Assembly (NCBI GenBank): GCA_964369605.1
Contig: CAYJFD010000005.1
Span: 16,678 to 80,677 of the forward strand
Direction of reading: 5' to 3'
From: CAYJFD01 sp964369605
GTDB lineage: Bacteria > Bacteroidota > Bacteroidia > Bacteroidales > UBA932
DNA length: 64,000 bases
Each line of letters opens with the position of its first letter. Position 1 is the first letter of the stretch. The notes under the pieces are model-generated. The model was not told the DNA's origin and did no database searches. It worked only from the letters and a program-made list of their open reading frames with translations. A program made the translations under genes and the position numbers. Of the stretch, positions 15,885 to 25,232 are shown piece after piece.

Positions 15885-15917
15885 AAACCACTCGAAATTT
15901 TCGAGTGGTTTTTTTTA
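15885..15917 (+). terminator. Terminator after tRNA-Asn
   Basis: Stem AACCACTCGA with TCGAGTGGTT followed by a T-run, three bases after the tRNA. Confidence 0.9.
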
Positions 15918-15922
15918 TTCTA

Positions 15923-15953
15923 TTGTAAAGTCAAGCAACTTTTATTACCTTTG
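15923..15953 (+). promoter_or_regulatory. Promoter of the mannosyltransferase-like gene and its leader
   Basis: TTG (15923-15925), 20-base spacer, TACCTTTG (15946-15953). It predicts a 5' leader of about 110 bases. Confidence 0.65.
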
Positions 15954-15971
15954 ACTCTTCTTACTGCAATC

Positions 15972-16028
15972 AACGTAAGCGCTAAGATAAAATAGGGCAT
16001 TAAGTGGTGATTTTTATCAACTTACGTT
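15972..16028 (+). promoter_or_regulatory. Structured 5' leader of unknown class
   Basis: AACGTAAG (15972-15979) pairs perfectly with CTTACGTT (16021-16028), and inside it GATAAAA (15986-15992) pairs perfectly with TTTTATC (16012-16018). The internal loop is 6 by 2 bases and the apical loop 19 bases (15993-16011). It lies between a good promoter and the mannosyltransferase-like start at 16069. It could be a regulatory leader or a separate small RNA. I could not match it to a riboswitch class I know. Confidence 0.5.
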
Positions 16029-16068
16029 CTTTCACAGTAATAGGATAACCTAAAAAATTTACAAAAGG

Positions 16069-16791
16069 ATGAGAAATTTAGTAATCATACCAACATATAA
16101 TGAGAAAGAAAATGTACGCTCTATGGTTGAGCGATTATTTTCATTATATCATAATGTAGACTTAGACATTCTAATTATTGACGACAATTCACCTGACGGC
16201 ACTGCACAGATAGTCATAGATTTGCAAAAATCCTTTCCTACAAGACTACACCTACTTCAGCGTAGCGGAAAGCTAGGACTAGGCACTGCATATATAACAG
16301 GATTCAAATGGGCTATAGAGAATAACTATGAATATATCTGCGAAATGGATTGCGATTTTTCTCATAATCCAGAAGATTTAATCAAACTATTCAATACGGC
16401 TCATCAGGGTGTGGATTTTGTCATCGGATCTAGATATTCAGAAGGAGTCAATGTTGTAAACTGGCCTCTAAAACGCTTACTTATTTCTTACGGAGCATCT
16501 TTCTACGTCCGCAGAATTACAAATATGCCGATTATGGATCCAACAGCTGGATTTGTATGCTATTCCGCGAAAGCTCTAAAGACTATGAATTTAGATTCTA
16601 TCGCGATGAAAGGATATGGATTTCAAATCGAGATGAAATACACCCTGTGGAAACTTGGCCTATCTCACAAGGAAGTATCAATTATATTTGTAGATAGGAA
16701 ACTAGGCTCCTCAAAGATGAGTAGTTCCATTTTTGGAGAGGCCTTTTGGGGAGTTATTGGTCTTAGATTCCGAAAAATCAGAAAGAAGTAA
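16069..16791 (+). CDS. Polyprenol monophosphomannose synthase-like glycosyltransferase
   Basis: A 240-residue GT2 enzyme of the dolichol-phosphate mannose synthase type, which loads mannose (or another sugar) from a GDP-sugar onto a polyprenyl phosphate at the inner membrane. IPTYNEKENV near the N-terminus, LIIDDNSPDGT, GLGTAYITGF, CEMDCDFSHNPED (the metal-binding D-x-D region) and DPTAGFVCY are in the family order. There are no C-terminal membrane helices. GDP-mannose could come from the manC gene at 5991. A TPR-AraC regulator follows after 33 bases. Confidence 0.9.
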   Translation: MRNLVIIPTYNEKENVRSMVERLFSLYHNVDLDILIIDDNSPDGTAQIVIDLQKSFPTRLHLLQRSGKLGLGTAYITGFKWAIENNYEYICEMDCDFSHNPEDLIKLFNTAHQGVDFVIGSRYSEGVNVVNWPLKRLLISYGASFYVRRITNMPIMDPTAGFVCYSAKALKTMNLDSIAMKGYGFQIEMKYTLWKLGLSHKEVSIIFVDRKLGSSKMSSSIFGEAFWGVIGLRFRKIRKK

Positions 16792-16824
16792 ACACACTAA
16801 CAAAACTTTAACCTACTACCACCT

Positions 16825-18450
16825 GTGAAACATTTTTCTATTATAAAATTCCTTATTATTTCGGTTCTATTTCTGACGCTTAGCCAGTTTTATGCCTTTG
16901 CTTACCTAGAAAATGGCAGGCAGAAAGTAGATTCAACAAAGGTAGACTCCTTAATTAAATATATCACCCTTGGTAATGAACTATTATCTAACGAAAAATA
17001 CGACAGCGCCTTTTTCTTTTTAAATAGGGGTAACTCATATTTCAAGGACTTAGACACAAACCTAAAAACTGTTTATGATAACTCCTATATCTGTGTGATG
17101 TATAACTCCCTTGGAATATACGAACTTATTAAAGAGAATAACTTCAAATATGCTGTAAATAACTTTCTAGAGGGCATAAAATACGCAGAGAATAATAAGA
17201 ACCAAGACTACATAGCTATATTGACATATAATCTAATATGTACATTCTTTGTCAAACACGATTCAACAGGCCTTAAATATGCTCTCGACCTATACTCTAG
17301 TGGAAAAAATAGAGGGCACACACTCACAGAATACTATGGAGCATATTGCTGTGCGATGATGTTCCTTTTAAAGGAAGATTACGAAAATGCAGAAAATTTC
17401 ATAAACATAGCCTTTCAGAATGAAAATCACAACAATGATCCATTTATTCATAGCCTTAGAGCGAATATAATGGATGCCCTTGGTGAATATGATCTAGCAA
17501 ATCAGTACTACCAGCAAGCTATGAACTTCACTCATACTATGAGTAAAACAACAGCCATCTATCACTGTCTTTCTTATGGTAAGTTTTTGCTCAATCACCC
17601 TCAATACGGTGGAGCATCCTTAGCTATCAAAATATTGAACGAGGGTATCAGCATTGGCAATAAAAGTGATAATATTCTTCACAGAGAAGATCTTTACTAT
17701 AATTTACACCTAGCCTACAGTAAGACTAACGAATGGGAACTAGCCCTTAGAGCATATTCAAAATACCACGAGACATACAAATTTCTATACAATATTGAGA
17801 AGGAGCTAGAAACCCTTGAACTTGTTACAGAATATGAAATGGAGCAAACCCTTTCTGAATTAGAACAAAAAGAACTAACCATAAAGACTAAAACAAATCA
17901 AGTCTGGATTTTTGGATTAGTGCTAATCATTCTTGCCATTATCACTGTTTTCTTGTACCGCAGCTATATCCAAAGGAATAAAATGCACCTTGCTATAGTG
18001 AAACAATATAAAGCAGAACTAGAGTTCAAACAGAAAGAAAAAGAAATAATAGAACGTCCAAAAACGATCGAAAACTATAATACCCCTACTATCGTTGCAG
18101 AAACTGAGGATTTACTCTTCTCAAGACTACAAAATCTACTTTCAACCCAAAAAGCATATAGAGATCCTGAATTCAACCGAACAAAGGCCTGCGACCTGCT
18201 TCAGACGAATAGAACCTACCTATCAACAGTACTTAGAGAAAATGCAAATATGTCTTTTACCCAGTACATAAATTCCCTTCGTATCGACGATAGCATAGCA
18301 CTACTTTCTGACTCTACGCAAGAAATGAGCCTTAAAGACATATCAGTAACTGTTGGATTCAACTCTATAAATACATTCTACCGCATCTTTAAAGATATTG
18401 TAGGGATGACTCCGAATGAGTTCAGAGAAAGACTAAAGGAGCTAGGCTAG
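16825..18450 (+). CDS. TPR-containing AraC-family regulator, membrane-anchored
   Basis: A 541-residue regulator of a layout common in Bacteroidetes. A signal peptide or anchor (residues 1-27) is followed by tetratricopeptide-like helical repeats to about residue 330, a coiled coil, one transmembrane helix (about 353-373) and a C-terminal AraC helix-turn-helix domain (RTYLSTVLRENANMSFTQYI, LKDISVTVGFNSINTFYRIF, GMTPNEFRERL). The sensor part would lie in the periplasm and the DNA-binding part in the cytoplasm. The start is GTG. The ligand and targets are unknown. It converges on the ABC-F gene with a 3-base gap. Confidence 0.85.
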   Translation: MKHFSIIKFLIISVLFLTLSQFYAFAYLENGRQKVDSTKVDSLIKYITLGNELLSNEKYDSAFFFLNRGNSYFKDLDTNLKTVYDNSYICVMYNSLGIYELIKENNFKYAVNNFLEGIKYAENNKNQDYIAILTYNLICTFFVKHDSTGLKYALDLYSSGKNRGHTLTEYYGAYCCAMMFLLKEDYENAENFINIAFQNENHNNDPFIHSLRANIMDALGEYDLANQYYQQAMNFTHTMSKTTAIYHCLSYGKFLLNHPQYGGASLAIKILNEGISIGNKSDNILHREDLYYNLHLAYSKTNEWELALRAYSKYHETYKFLYNIEKELETLELVTEYEMEQTLSELEQKELTIKTKTNQVWIFGLVLIILAIITVFLYRSYIQRNKMHLAIVKQYKAELEFKQKEKEIIERPKTIENYNTPTIVAETEDLLFSRLQNLLSTQKAYRDPEFNRTKACDLLQTNRTYLSTVLRENANMSFTQYINSLRIDDSIALLSDSTQEMSLKDISVTVGFNSINTFYRIFKDIVGMTPNEFRERLKELG

Positions 18451-18453
18451 CAC

Positions 18454-20325
18454 TTACTCATTTAGCTCCAACCACCTCATTTCCTTCTCATCCAGAAGAT
18501 CTATCACCTCCCCTAGCCTAGTGCTAAGAGCTGTTAATTCGTTTATATTAACCTCTGCTGCACTTAAAGTTTGCTCCAGTTGTTGCTTTTCTAAACCTAG
18601 GGCCTCTATTTGAGCTTCCACTTCCTTTAATTCCCTCTCCTCTTTGAAGGAACGCTTCTTGACAGTTACACTCTTTTGTTTTTTAGGCGGCTGCGCCGCA
18701 ATATCATTCTTTGCTTGTTTTGGCGCCGAATCTTGACTCTGCAATGCGACCATATACTGCCTATACTCACTGCACCTTCCAACAAAATCCTTTACCTTTC
18801 CGTTACCATAAAAGATAAATAGATGATCCGCGATTTTATCAAGAAAATACCTATCGTGAGAAACAATTAGCACTGATCCCTGAAAGTTGATTAAATAATC
18901 CTCTAATACATTCAGTGTTAATATATCTAAATCATTTGTAGGCTCATCCAGAATCAGGAAATTAGGATTCTGCATCAATACTGTTAAAAGATACAGCCTC
19001 CTTCTCTCTCCTCCACTTAATCTTTCGATTTTTGTATAGTGAGTATGAGGTGGGAACAAGAAATAATTCAAAAAAGATGACACAGATGCCTTTGTCCCAT
19101 CTGCTAGGGTAACAGTTTCAGCGATCTCATGGACTGCATCAAATACTGTCTGTCCTGGCTTAAAAGAAATACCAGACTGGTGGTAGTATCCAAATTTAAT
19201 CGTTTCTCCTCGCTCTATCTCACCAGCATCTGCCTGCAATTTTCCTGTCAAAATATTTAAAAATGTTGACTTCCCTACACCATTTGGTCCGACTATTCCG
19301 ACCTTCTCAAAACGAGAGAAATTATATGTAAAATCTTCGAGCATACATCGCTCTCCAAAATTATGAGTCAGGTGCTTACAGTTTATTAACTTCTTTCCTA
19401 ATCGAGAAGTTTGTACATTTATTTTCATCTGCTTCTCCACTGCTCTTCCCTCTGCTCTATCCTTAATATCCTCAAAAGCATCAACTCTATATTTTGCCTT
19501 TCCTGTTCTTGCACTCGGAGTCCTTCGAATCCACTCCAGCTCTCTCTTGAGTAAAGATTTCGCCTTACTCACTTCTGCATTAGAATTCGATATTCTCTCC
19601 TCCCTCTTTTCCAAAAAATAAGAGTAATTTCCTTTGTAACTATATAGAACACCCCCATCTAACTCATAAATAGTATTACAGACCCTGTCAAGAAAGTACC
19701 TGTCGTGCGTCACCATAAATAAGGTACACCTAGACTTTTGCAAATATTCTTCTAAGAATTCAATCACCTCTATATCAAGGTGATTTGTAGGCTCATCCAT
19801 TATTATAAAATCAGGCTTCGACATCATCAAAGCAGCTATCGCAACTCGCTTAAGCTCACCACCTGATAAAAGCTTCATTTTCTTCTCGAAATCATTAATT
19901 CCAAGAGACGATAAAGCCTCTTTTACTCTCTGCTCTGCCGACCAAGCATCTAGATTCTCCATCCGTGCAAAGGCTCTTTCTGTACGTAGTTTATCCTCCG
20001 CTTCTAGCGCTGCTGCATATTCAGACATTGCCTCATCGAGGCCTTTAATCGAAGAAATTACTTCCTGAAAAATAGTATTCTCCGGAACAAAATCATAGTT
20101 CTGTTCTAGAAATCCAATACTTATATCTTTTAAAAATGTAATCTTGCCTCCCGTATCTGAATTATCCTTTCCTGCAAGGATTGATAAGAGGGTTGATTTA
20201 CCAGTCCCATTTGGAGCGATAAGCGCTATTTTATCGCCCTCGTTTATATTAAAACTTATTTTATCAAATAGAACCTTTGTTCCGTATGATTTACTTATAT
20301 TCTCAATTTGAAGATAACTTGCCAT
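18454..20325 (-). CDS. ABC-F family ATPase (Uup-like)
   Basis: A 623-residue soluble protein with two ABC domains and no membrane segments. Walker A motifs are PNGTGKST (38-45) and PNGVGKST; the signatures are LSGGELKR and LSGGERRR; the Walker B regions read DEPTNHLD and DEPTNDLD. A charged C-terminal coiled coil (about 560-620) resembles the DNA- or ribosome-binding tail of Uup. ABC-F proteins act on the ribosome, in some cases giving antibiotic resistance; nothing here indicates resistance. The ATG lies 4 bases after a TATCTTTG element, so the mRNA is predicted to be leaderless. Confidence 0.92.
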   Translation of the reverse strand: MASYLQIENISKSYGTKVLFDKISFNINEGDKIALIAPNGTGKSTLLSILAGKDNSDTGGKITFLKDISIGFLEQNYDFVPENTIFQEVISSIKGLDEAMSEYAAALEAEDKLRTERAFARMENLDAWSAEQRVKEALSSLGINDFEKKMKLLSGGELKRVAIAALMMSKPDFIIMDEPTNHLDIEVIEFLEEYLQKSRCTLFMVTHDRYFLDRVCNTIYELDGGVLYSYKGNYSYFLEKREERISNSNAEVSKAKSLLKRELEWIRRTPSARTGKAKYRVDAFEDIKDRAEGRAVEKQMKINVQTSRLGKKLINCKHLTHNFGERCMLEDFTYNFSRFEKVGIVGPNGVGKSTFLNILTGKLQADAGEIERGETIKFGYYHQSGISFKPGQTVFDAVHEIAETVTLADGTKASVSSFLNYFLFPPHTHYTKIERLSGGERRRLYLLTVLMQNPNFLILDEPTNDLDILTLNVLEDYLINFQGSVLIVSHDRYFLDKIADHLFIFYGNGKVKDFVGRCSEYRQYMVALQSQDSAPKQAKNDIAAQPPKKQKSVTVKKRSFKEERELKEVEAQIEALGLEKQQLEQTLSAAEVNINELTALSTRLGEVIDLLDEKEMRWLELNE

Positions 20326-20329
20326 AGCG

Positions 20330-20337
20330 CAAAGATA
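20330..20337 (-). promoter_or_regulatory. -7 element directly before the ABC-F start
   Basis: TATCTTTG on the minus strand followed by only four bases before the ATG at 20325. Confidence 0.55.
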
Positions 20338-20384
20338 TAGATAGAAGTTTTAATAAAGAAATTCTGCTTGATAACATTTTTTTT

Positions 20385-20392
20385 TATCTTTG
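20385..20392 (+). promoter_or_regulatory. -7 element of the M16 protease gene
   Basis: TATCTTTG, 26 bases before the ATG at 20419. Confidence 0.55.
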
Positions 20393-20418
20393 TTACATAT
20401 TACTAATTTAGAACAACA

Positions 20419-23241
20419 ATGAAAAAATTTTTATGCGCTGGCTTATTGCTATGCCTAATGTCTATCTTGTCTTTCGGACAGGATGAAGTGGCTAAATTAT
20501 CTCAAAGCGTTCTTGAAAACGACGCTTCCGTAAGATACGGAAAACTTGAGAATGGCCTAACTTATTATCTAAAACAGAACAAAAGACCTGCTGAAAGAGC
20601 AGAGTTTTACTTAGTTACCAGTGTTGGAGCTATTCAAGAAACTCCTGCACAAGATGGACTAGCTCACTTCCTTGAACACATGTGTTTCAACGGAACAAAG
20701 AATCTACCTGACAATATGCTTCTTGATTACTTTCAGAGTGTAGGTGCTGAGTTTGGAAGAAATATTAATGCAGGAACAGGAGTAGAGGTTACCTTCTATA
20801 TGTTAAACAATATCCCTGTTACAAGACAAGGGATTATAGACACTGCGCTTCTAGTTATGCACGATTATTCTGCATTTGTAACTTTCGATCCTGAAGAGGT
20901 GGAGAAAGAGCGCGGGGTTATCGAAGAGGAGTGGAGGACTGGAAATAATGCCCAAAGAAGACTTCGTAACGCATCAGATAAGTATCTTTATAAGGACTCA
21001 AAATATGCTAACTGCACAGTTATCGGAGACGTTAACAACATTCTAACGTTCGACCGTCAAGAGCTTCTTGATCTATATAACGACTGGTATAGAACTGACC
21101 TGCAAGCCCTTATCGTAGTGGGCGATATCGATGTAGATATTATGGAGCAACAGATTATTGATTTATTCTCCGATATCCCTTTAACTGAAAATCCTAAGGA
21201 GAAAGAAATTTTCCCTATTCCAGACAACGTAGAGCCTATTGTTGGTATCGTTACAGATCCTGAGGCTACTTCGACTGATGTTACCGTATATTTCAAAAGT
21301 GACCCTATCCCAACAGAGTATCAAAAATATGGATTTTCTTATGCAGACAATCTAGTAAAGAGACTTATATCTTCGATGTTCTCTGAAAGATTTACTGATA
21401 TCACGAAGGAAGTAGATGCTCCTTTCTTTGACGCTTATGCATACTTTGGAAGCTTAGCTAGAAGTAAGGACGCCTTTACAGCAAGCTTCACCTGCCAGGA
21501 CGGTAAAGCGATTAGCGGATTTAACGCCTTAATGCTTGAACTAGAAAAAGCAAAGAGATATGGTTTCACTAACGCGGAATTTGAAAGAGCTAAAGCATCT
21601 ATCCTTAGGCGCCTTGAAGCTAGCCGTGACCGTGCAGCTACGATAGAAAGTGGTAGCATAGTATGGGATTACATTGGACACTTCCTAGATGGCACACCAT
21701 ATATGACAGCTGATTATGAGTATGAAATCGGTAGCACTTTCCTATCTGCACTTAGCGTTGAGATGATTAACCAAGCGATGGCATCACTTGACTTAGAAAA
21801 GAACATGGTTGTCATCTACAACTCTGTAGAGAAAGAAGGTTTAGTTCACCCTACAGAGACTGAATTCCTAGAGACTATTGAAGCTGTAAAGAATACAGAG
21901 ATGGAAGCACCTATCGAAGAGAACCTAAATGTGCCTCTTGTTTCTGGCAAAATAAAGGGCTCTAAGGTTAAGAAGGAAATAGAAGGACCTTTTGGGACTA
22001 CTGAGTGGATATTAAAAAATGGCACTAGAGTCGTTATTAAACCTACAGACCATAAAAAAGATGAGGTCAACTTACTTATCGTAGCACAAGGAGGTACTTC
22101 ACTTATCCCTACTGAAGAACTAGGAGTATTTGGGACAGAAGTTACGGGTTCACTAATGAGGAACGCTGGTGCAGGAAACTTCTCTTCTTCAGACCTTGAT
22201 AAGATGACAGCTGGTAAAAATGTATATTATTACCCTCAAATATCTTCTACAAGCCACGGTATGGGTGGAGGATGTTCTCCTAAGGATTTTGAAACTCTTC
22301 TACAGTTAATTTACCTTAATTATAATAGCCCTCGTTTTGTAGAAAGCGATTTTACAACGGTTCTTAATCAATACATCGCCCTTCTTCCTAATTATGAAGC
22401 TAATCCTGATTATATCTTCAGCAAGGAAAGGACTAAAATTATTTTTGATAATAATCCTCGTAACATCGAGCTAAGCGTAAAACTTCTTGAAAACTTTGAT
22501 CTAGCTCAGTTTGAGAAAAACTACAGACTATTATTTGATAATAATAAGAATGCTGTTATTACGATTACAGGTAATGTTAACCTAGAAGAAATTAAGCCTC
22601 TAGTTGAAAAATATCTAGGATCACTACCTATCGAGAAAAAACCTTCTAAAGCTATAGATAGAAATATGGATCTAGTAAAGGGTAAGTTAAAAAAGGATGT
22701 TGTTCTTCCTATGGAAACACCTAAGACTACCGTTTTCCTTCTATATAATGGTAATCTAGCTTATACTAAAGAAAATCTAGTTAAGATGGAGGCGCTAAAC
22801 ATGATGCTTGACCTAGTTTACACTAAAACTATTAGAGAAGAAGAAGGTGGAACTTACGGAGTAAGTGCTTATGGTAGGATGACATCTGAGTTTGACAAGG
22901 ATGAATTCAATCTTTATATAGCTTTTGATACTAGTAAGGACAAATATGAGAAGCTAGTAACTCTTGCGAAGAAAGGCATCGAGGGCATTGCTGCTGAAGG
23001 TCCGACTCAGGAAATGCTTGACAAGTATATTCAAAATTCCCTTAAGAATATCTCGGAGAATAGAATTAACAATCACTATTGGGATAGAGTTGTCCGTACA
23101 AATATTAAGTATGGCATAGATATCGACTCTGAATATGAGGCTATCGTAAGTGCCTTAACTATAGAGGATATCGCAGCTTTCACTAAGGAAATTCTAGATC
23201 AAGAAAACGAGATTGAAATCATTCTTCTTCCAGAAGAATAA
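20419..23241 (+). CDS. Periplasmic M16 (pitrilysin-like) zinc protease
   Basis: A 940-residue secreted protease with a signal peptide (MKKFLCAGLLLCLMSILSFGQ). The inverted zinc motif HFLEH is at residues 83-87, and the downstream glutamate lies in ERGVIEEEW. The protein holds two M16 halves: an active N-terminal one and an inactive C-terminal one (from about residue 520) that lacks HxxEH. Single-chain M16 proteases of this size in Bacteroidetes are thought to clear peptides in the periplasm. It has its own promoter; a LysR-type gene follows after 21 bases with another promoter. Confidence 0.93.
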   Translation: MKKFLCAGLLLCLMSILSFGQDEVAKLSQSVLENDASVRYGKLENGLTYYLKQNKRPAERAEFYLVTSVGAIQETPAQDGLAHFLEHMCFNGTKNLPDNMLLDYFQSVGAEFGRNINAGTGVEVTFYMLNNIPVTRQGIIDTALLVMHDYSAFVTFDPEEVEKERGVIEEEWRTGNNAQRRLRNASDKYLYKDSKYANCTVIGDVNNILTFDRQELLDLYNDWYRTDLQALIVVGDIDVDIMEQQIIDLFSDIPLTENPKEKEIFPIPDNVEPIVGIVTDPEATSTDVTVYFKSDPIPTEYQKYGFSYADNLVKRLISSMFSERFTDITKEVDAPFFDAYAYFGSLARSKDAFTASFTCQDGKAISGFNALMLELEKAKRYGFTNAEFERAKASILRRLEASRDRAATIESGSIVWDYIGHFLDGTPYMTADYEYEIGSTFLSALSVEMINQAMASLDLEKNMVVIYNSVEKEGLVHPTETEFLETIEAVKNTEMEAPIEENLNVPLVSGKIKGSKVKKEIEGPFGTTEWILKNGTRVVIKPTDHKKDEVNLLIVAQGGTSLIPTEELGVFGTEVTGSLMRNAGAGNFSSSDLDKMTAGKNVYYYPQISSTSHGMGGGCSPKDFETLLQLIYLNYNSPRFVESDFTTVLNQYIALLPNYEANPDYIFSKERTKIIFDNNPRNIELSVKLLENFDLAQFEKNYRLLFDNNKNAVITITGNVNLEEIKPLVEKYLGSLPIEKKPSKAIDRNMDLVKGKLKKDVVLPMETPKTTVFLLYNGNLAYTKENLVKMEALNMMLDLVYTKTIREEEGGTYGVSAYGRMTSEFDKDEFNLYIAFDTSKDKYEKLVTLAKKGIEGIAAEGPTQEMLDKYIQNSLKNISENRINNHYWDRVVRTNIKYGIDIDSEYEAIVSALTIEDIAAFTKEILDQENEIEIILLPEE

Positions 23242-23250
23242 AAAAAATCG

Positions 23251-23258
23251 TATCTTTG
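23251..23258 (+). promoter_or_regulatory. -7 element directly before the LysR-type start
   Basis: TATCTTTG followed by TCTG and then the ATG at 23263; predicts a leaderless transcript. Confidence 0.55.
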
Positions 23259-23262
23259 TCTG

Positions 23263-23871
23263 ATGTTTGATGACTTTAGACTAAGAGTATTTTATTTCGC
23301 TGCTCAAGAAGAAAACTATTCTAGAGCAGCGAAATTATTACATATATCCCAGCCTGCAGTAAGCACCCATATAAATGAATTAGAGAATCTTATCGGTGAC
23401 ACTCTTTTTGTTAGAGAGCATCACTCTATGCGTCTTACTTCTAAGGGGAAGGCATTACTTTCCTATGCGGAGCGTATTTTAGGCCTATACGACATGCTAA
23501 ATGGAGAAATTCTACCTAAAGCGTCCTATACAAAAGTAGACAACCTTAGTATCTGTGCTAACCAACTTGCAGCAAAATATCTTCTTCCCGATATGATCCA
23601 ATCATTTCAGCAAAGTTTCCCATACATAAATATAAGTTTATCTGAAAGAGATGATGAGGAGATTAATGATGTGCTTGTATGTGGAGATTATGATATTGGA
23701 ATTTTAGCTAAGGGAGAGCGAAGAGAGAATTTAGAGTACTCCCCTTTTGCAGAGTTATCCCTCTCTTTGACTAATAAGCCTATGACTTCTTTGGATTTCG
23801 CTTTTTCAAAGAGTAATTCAAAGATAGAACTAATTAAGAAATTTGCCCTATGCGCCTCTCTGATAAAATAA
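23263..23871 (+). CDS. Short LysR-type transcriptional regulator
   Basis: A 202-residue protein with a complete LysR winged-helix domain at the N-terminus (FYFAAQEENYSRAAKLLHISQPAVSTHINELE, then LFVREHHSMRLTSKGKALL). The effector-binding part begins normally (LSICANQLAAKYLLPDMIQSFQQSFP) but stops after about 110 residues, where full-length members have about 200 and two subdomains. The stop lies inside the next gene (22-base overlap), which points to a stable short form rather than a random break. The inducer and target are unknown; the overlapping serine hydrolase is a candidate. Confidence 0.85.
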   Translation: MFDDFRLRVFYFAAQEENYSRAAKLLHISQPAVSTHINELENLIGDTLFVREHHSMRLTSKGKALLSYAERILGLYDMLNGEILPKASYTKVDNLSICANQLAAKYLLPDMIQSFQQSFPYINISLSERDDEEINDVLVCGDYDIGILAKGERRENLEYSPFAELSLSLTNKPMTSLDFAFSKSNSKIELIKKFALCASLIK

Positions 23872-25205
23872 TATTATTCTTAAAGGAGAATAAACTCGTT
23901 CTTACTTACTCCTTTTTTGCTATCGTAGGTGCGTTTGCCATTATTATTATCACCTCTAGCGTTTTTAATAATCATGGGGGCTCTGAACGAAAAAGAATAA
24001 TTGAATTTGCTAAAAAGGACCCTGTATCATTAAATACGCTTATTAGTAATGTGGACTTTGATTATCCTGAAATAAAGAGGATGGACGACTACATTACTAA
24101 CTTTATTAACAAATGGGACATTAAAGGGGCAAGCCTTGCTATCATCAAGGATAATAAATTGGCCTACGCAAAAGGTTATGGCTGGGCGAATAAGGAGAAC
24201 TCTATTCAGATGGAGCCTGGACACGTCCTACGCACGGCATCACTCTCTAAACTTATAACTGCAACAGCCATTATGAAACTACAGGAAGACTCTCTTCTTA
24301 ATATTTCAGATAAAGTGTTCGGCCCCGGTGCGATACTAGACCTTCCTGAATTCAGGTCATTTAAAGATAAACGTGTACAGCAAATCACTGTAGAAAATCT
24401 ACTAAGACATCAATCTGGTTTTACTATATATAATGGTGACCCTATGTTTATGACTAGAGAGATTATTATATGGGAGAAGCTAGATAGAATCCCGACTTCT
24501 GATGATGTTATAAGTTTCTGCTTAAATAGAAGACTTGGATTTACCCCTGGGCACAGCTCATCATACTCAAATGTTGGCTATCTTATACTTAGTCGCATTA
24601 TTGAAAGAGTAAGTGGTATGAGTTATGAAGAGTACTGCCAAGAGAATGTGCTAAATCCTGCTGGGTGCTACGATATGCATATTGGCACGAGTTTTTATCA
24701 CACAAGAAGAGACAATGAAGTGAGGTATTATGAAGTCGAAGGCGCACTTCCGATACAATCATACGACAATTCTGGTAAACTTTGTTCTCATAGCTATGGA
24801 GGTAACAACATTTCAGGGCTTCAGGGAGCTGGAGCATGGGTCGCATCTCCTATTGAATTCGCAACATTTATTAATCATATAGATAATAATCCGGAGATAG
24901 CAGATATCCTATCATCTGAGAGCATAACAAGTATGCTAAATAGAAGAAACGGAAGACTTCCAATAGGGTGGAGCAAGGGTTCTCTAAACGGTACTTGGAC
25001 AAGAACTGGCTCTCTTGCGGGTACTAGTGCAGTGGCTCGTAAACACAAAGATGGTAGTATCTGGGTGTTCATTACGAACTCTAGCGCTTGGAAGGGATCA
25101 AAGTTCACTAAGAATATTGAAAGTCTTCTTGACGGCTGTCATCAGAGGTTTAAGCCTAAAAGCACTACAAATGAAGCTAAAGTCTTGGCTGAAGAGTCTA
25201 AATAA
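23850..25205 (+). CDS. Serine hydrolase of the class C beta-lactamase/DD-peptidase family
   Basis: A 451-residue protein with one N-terminal membrane helix (about 18-37) and a periplasmic serine-hydrolase domain. The S-x-x-K motif is SLSK (131-134), Y-x-N is YSN (239-241), and a late HKDG may be the third motif in place of KTG. This family includes DD-carboxypeptidases, esterases and beta-lactamases; the sequence does not say which activity applies. Its start overlaps the end of the LysR-type gene, so the two are probably co-transcribed and translationally coupled. Confidence 0.88.
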   Translation: MRLSDKIILFLKENKLVLTYSFFAIVGAFAIIIITSSVFNNHGGSERKRIIEFAKKDPVSLNTLISNVDFDYPEIKRMDDYITNFINKWDIKGASLAIIKDNKLAYAKGYGWANKENSIQMEPGHVLRTASLSKLITATAIMKLQEDSLLNISDKVFGPGAILDLPEFRSFKDKRVQQITVENLLRHQSGFTIYNGDPMFMTREIIIWEKLDRIPTSDDVISFCLNRRLGFTPGHSSSYSNVGYLILSRIIERVSGMSYEEYCQENVLNPAGCYDMHIGTSFYHTRRDNEVRYYEVEGALPIQSYDNSGKLCSHSYGGNNISGLQGAGAWVASPIEFATFINHIDNNPEIADILSSESITSMLNRRNGRLPIGWSKGSLNGTWTRTGSLAGTSAVARKHKDGSIWVFITNSSAWKGSKFTKNIESLLDGCHQRFKPKSTTNEAKVLAEESK

Positions 25206-25207
25206 CA

Positions 25208-25215
25208 TATCTTTG
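25208..25215 (+). promoter_or_regulatory. -7 element of the small lipoprotein gene
   Basis: TATCTTTG directly after the hydrolase stop codon, 17 bases before the next ATG. Confidence 0.5.
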
Positions 25216-25232
25216 TATTAAGAAACAAAAAC

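Noticed and set aside
18454..20325. Antibiotic-resistance ABC-F
   Set aside because: The NDLD Walker B form and the C-terminal coiled coil fit housekeeping Uup-like proteins; no resistance-type linker or leader peptide can be recognised.
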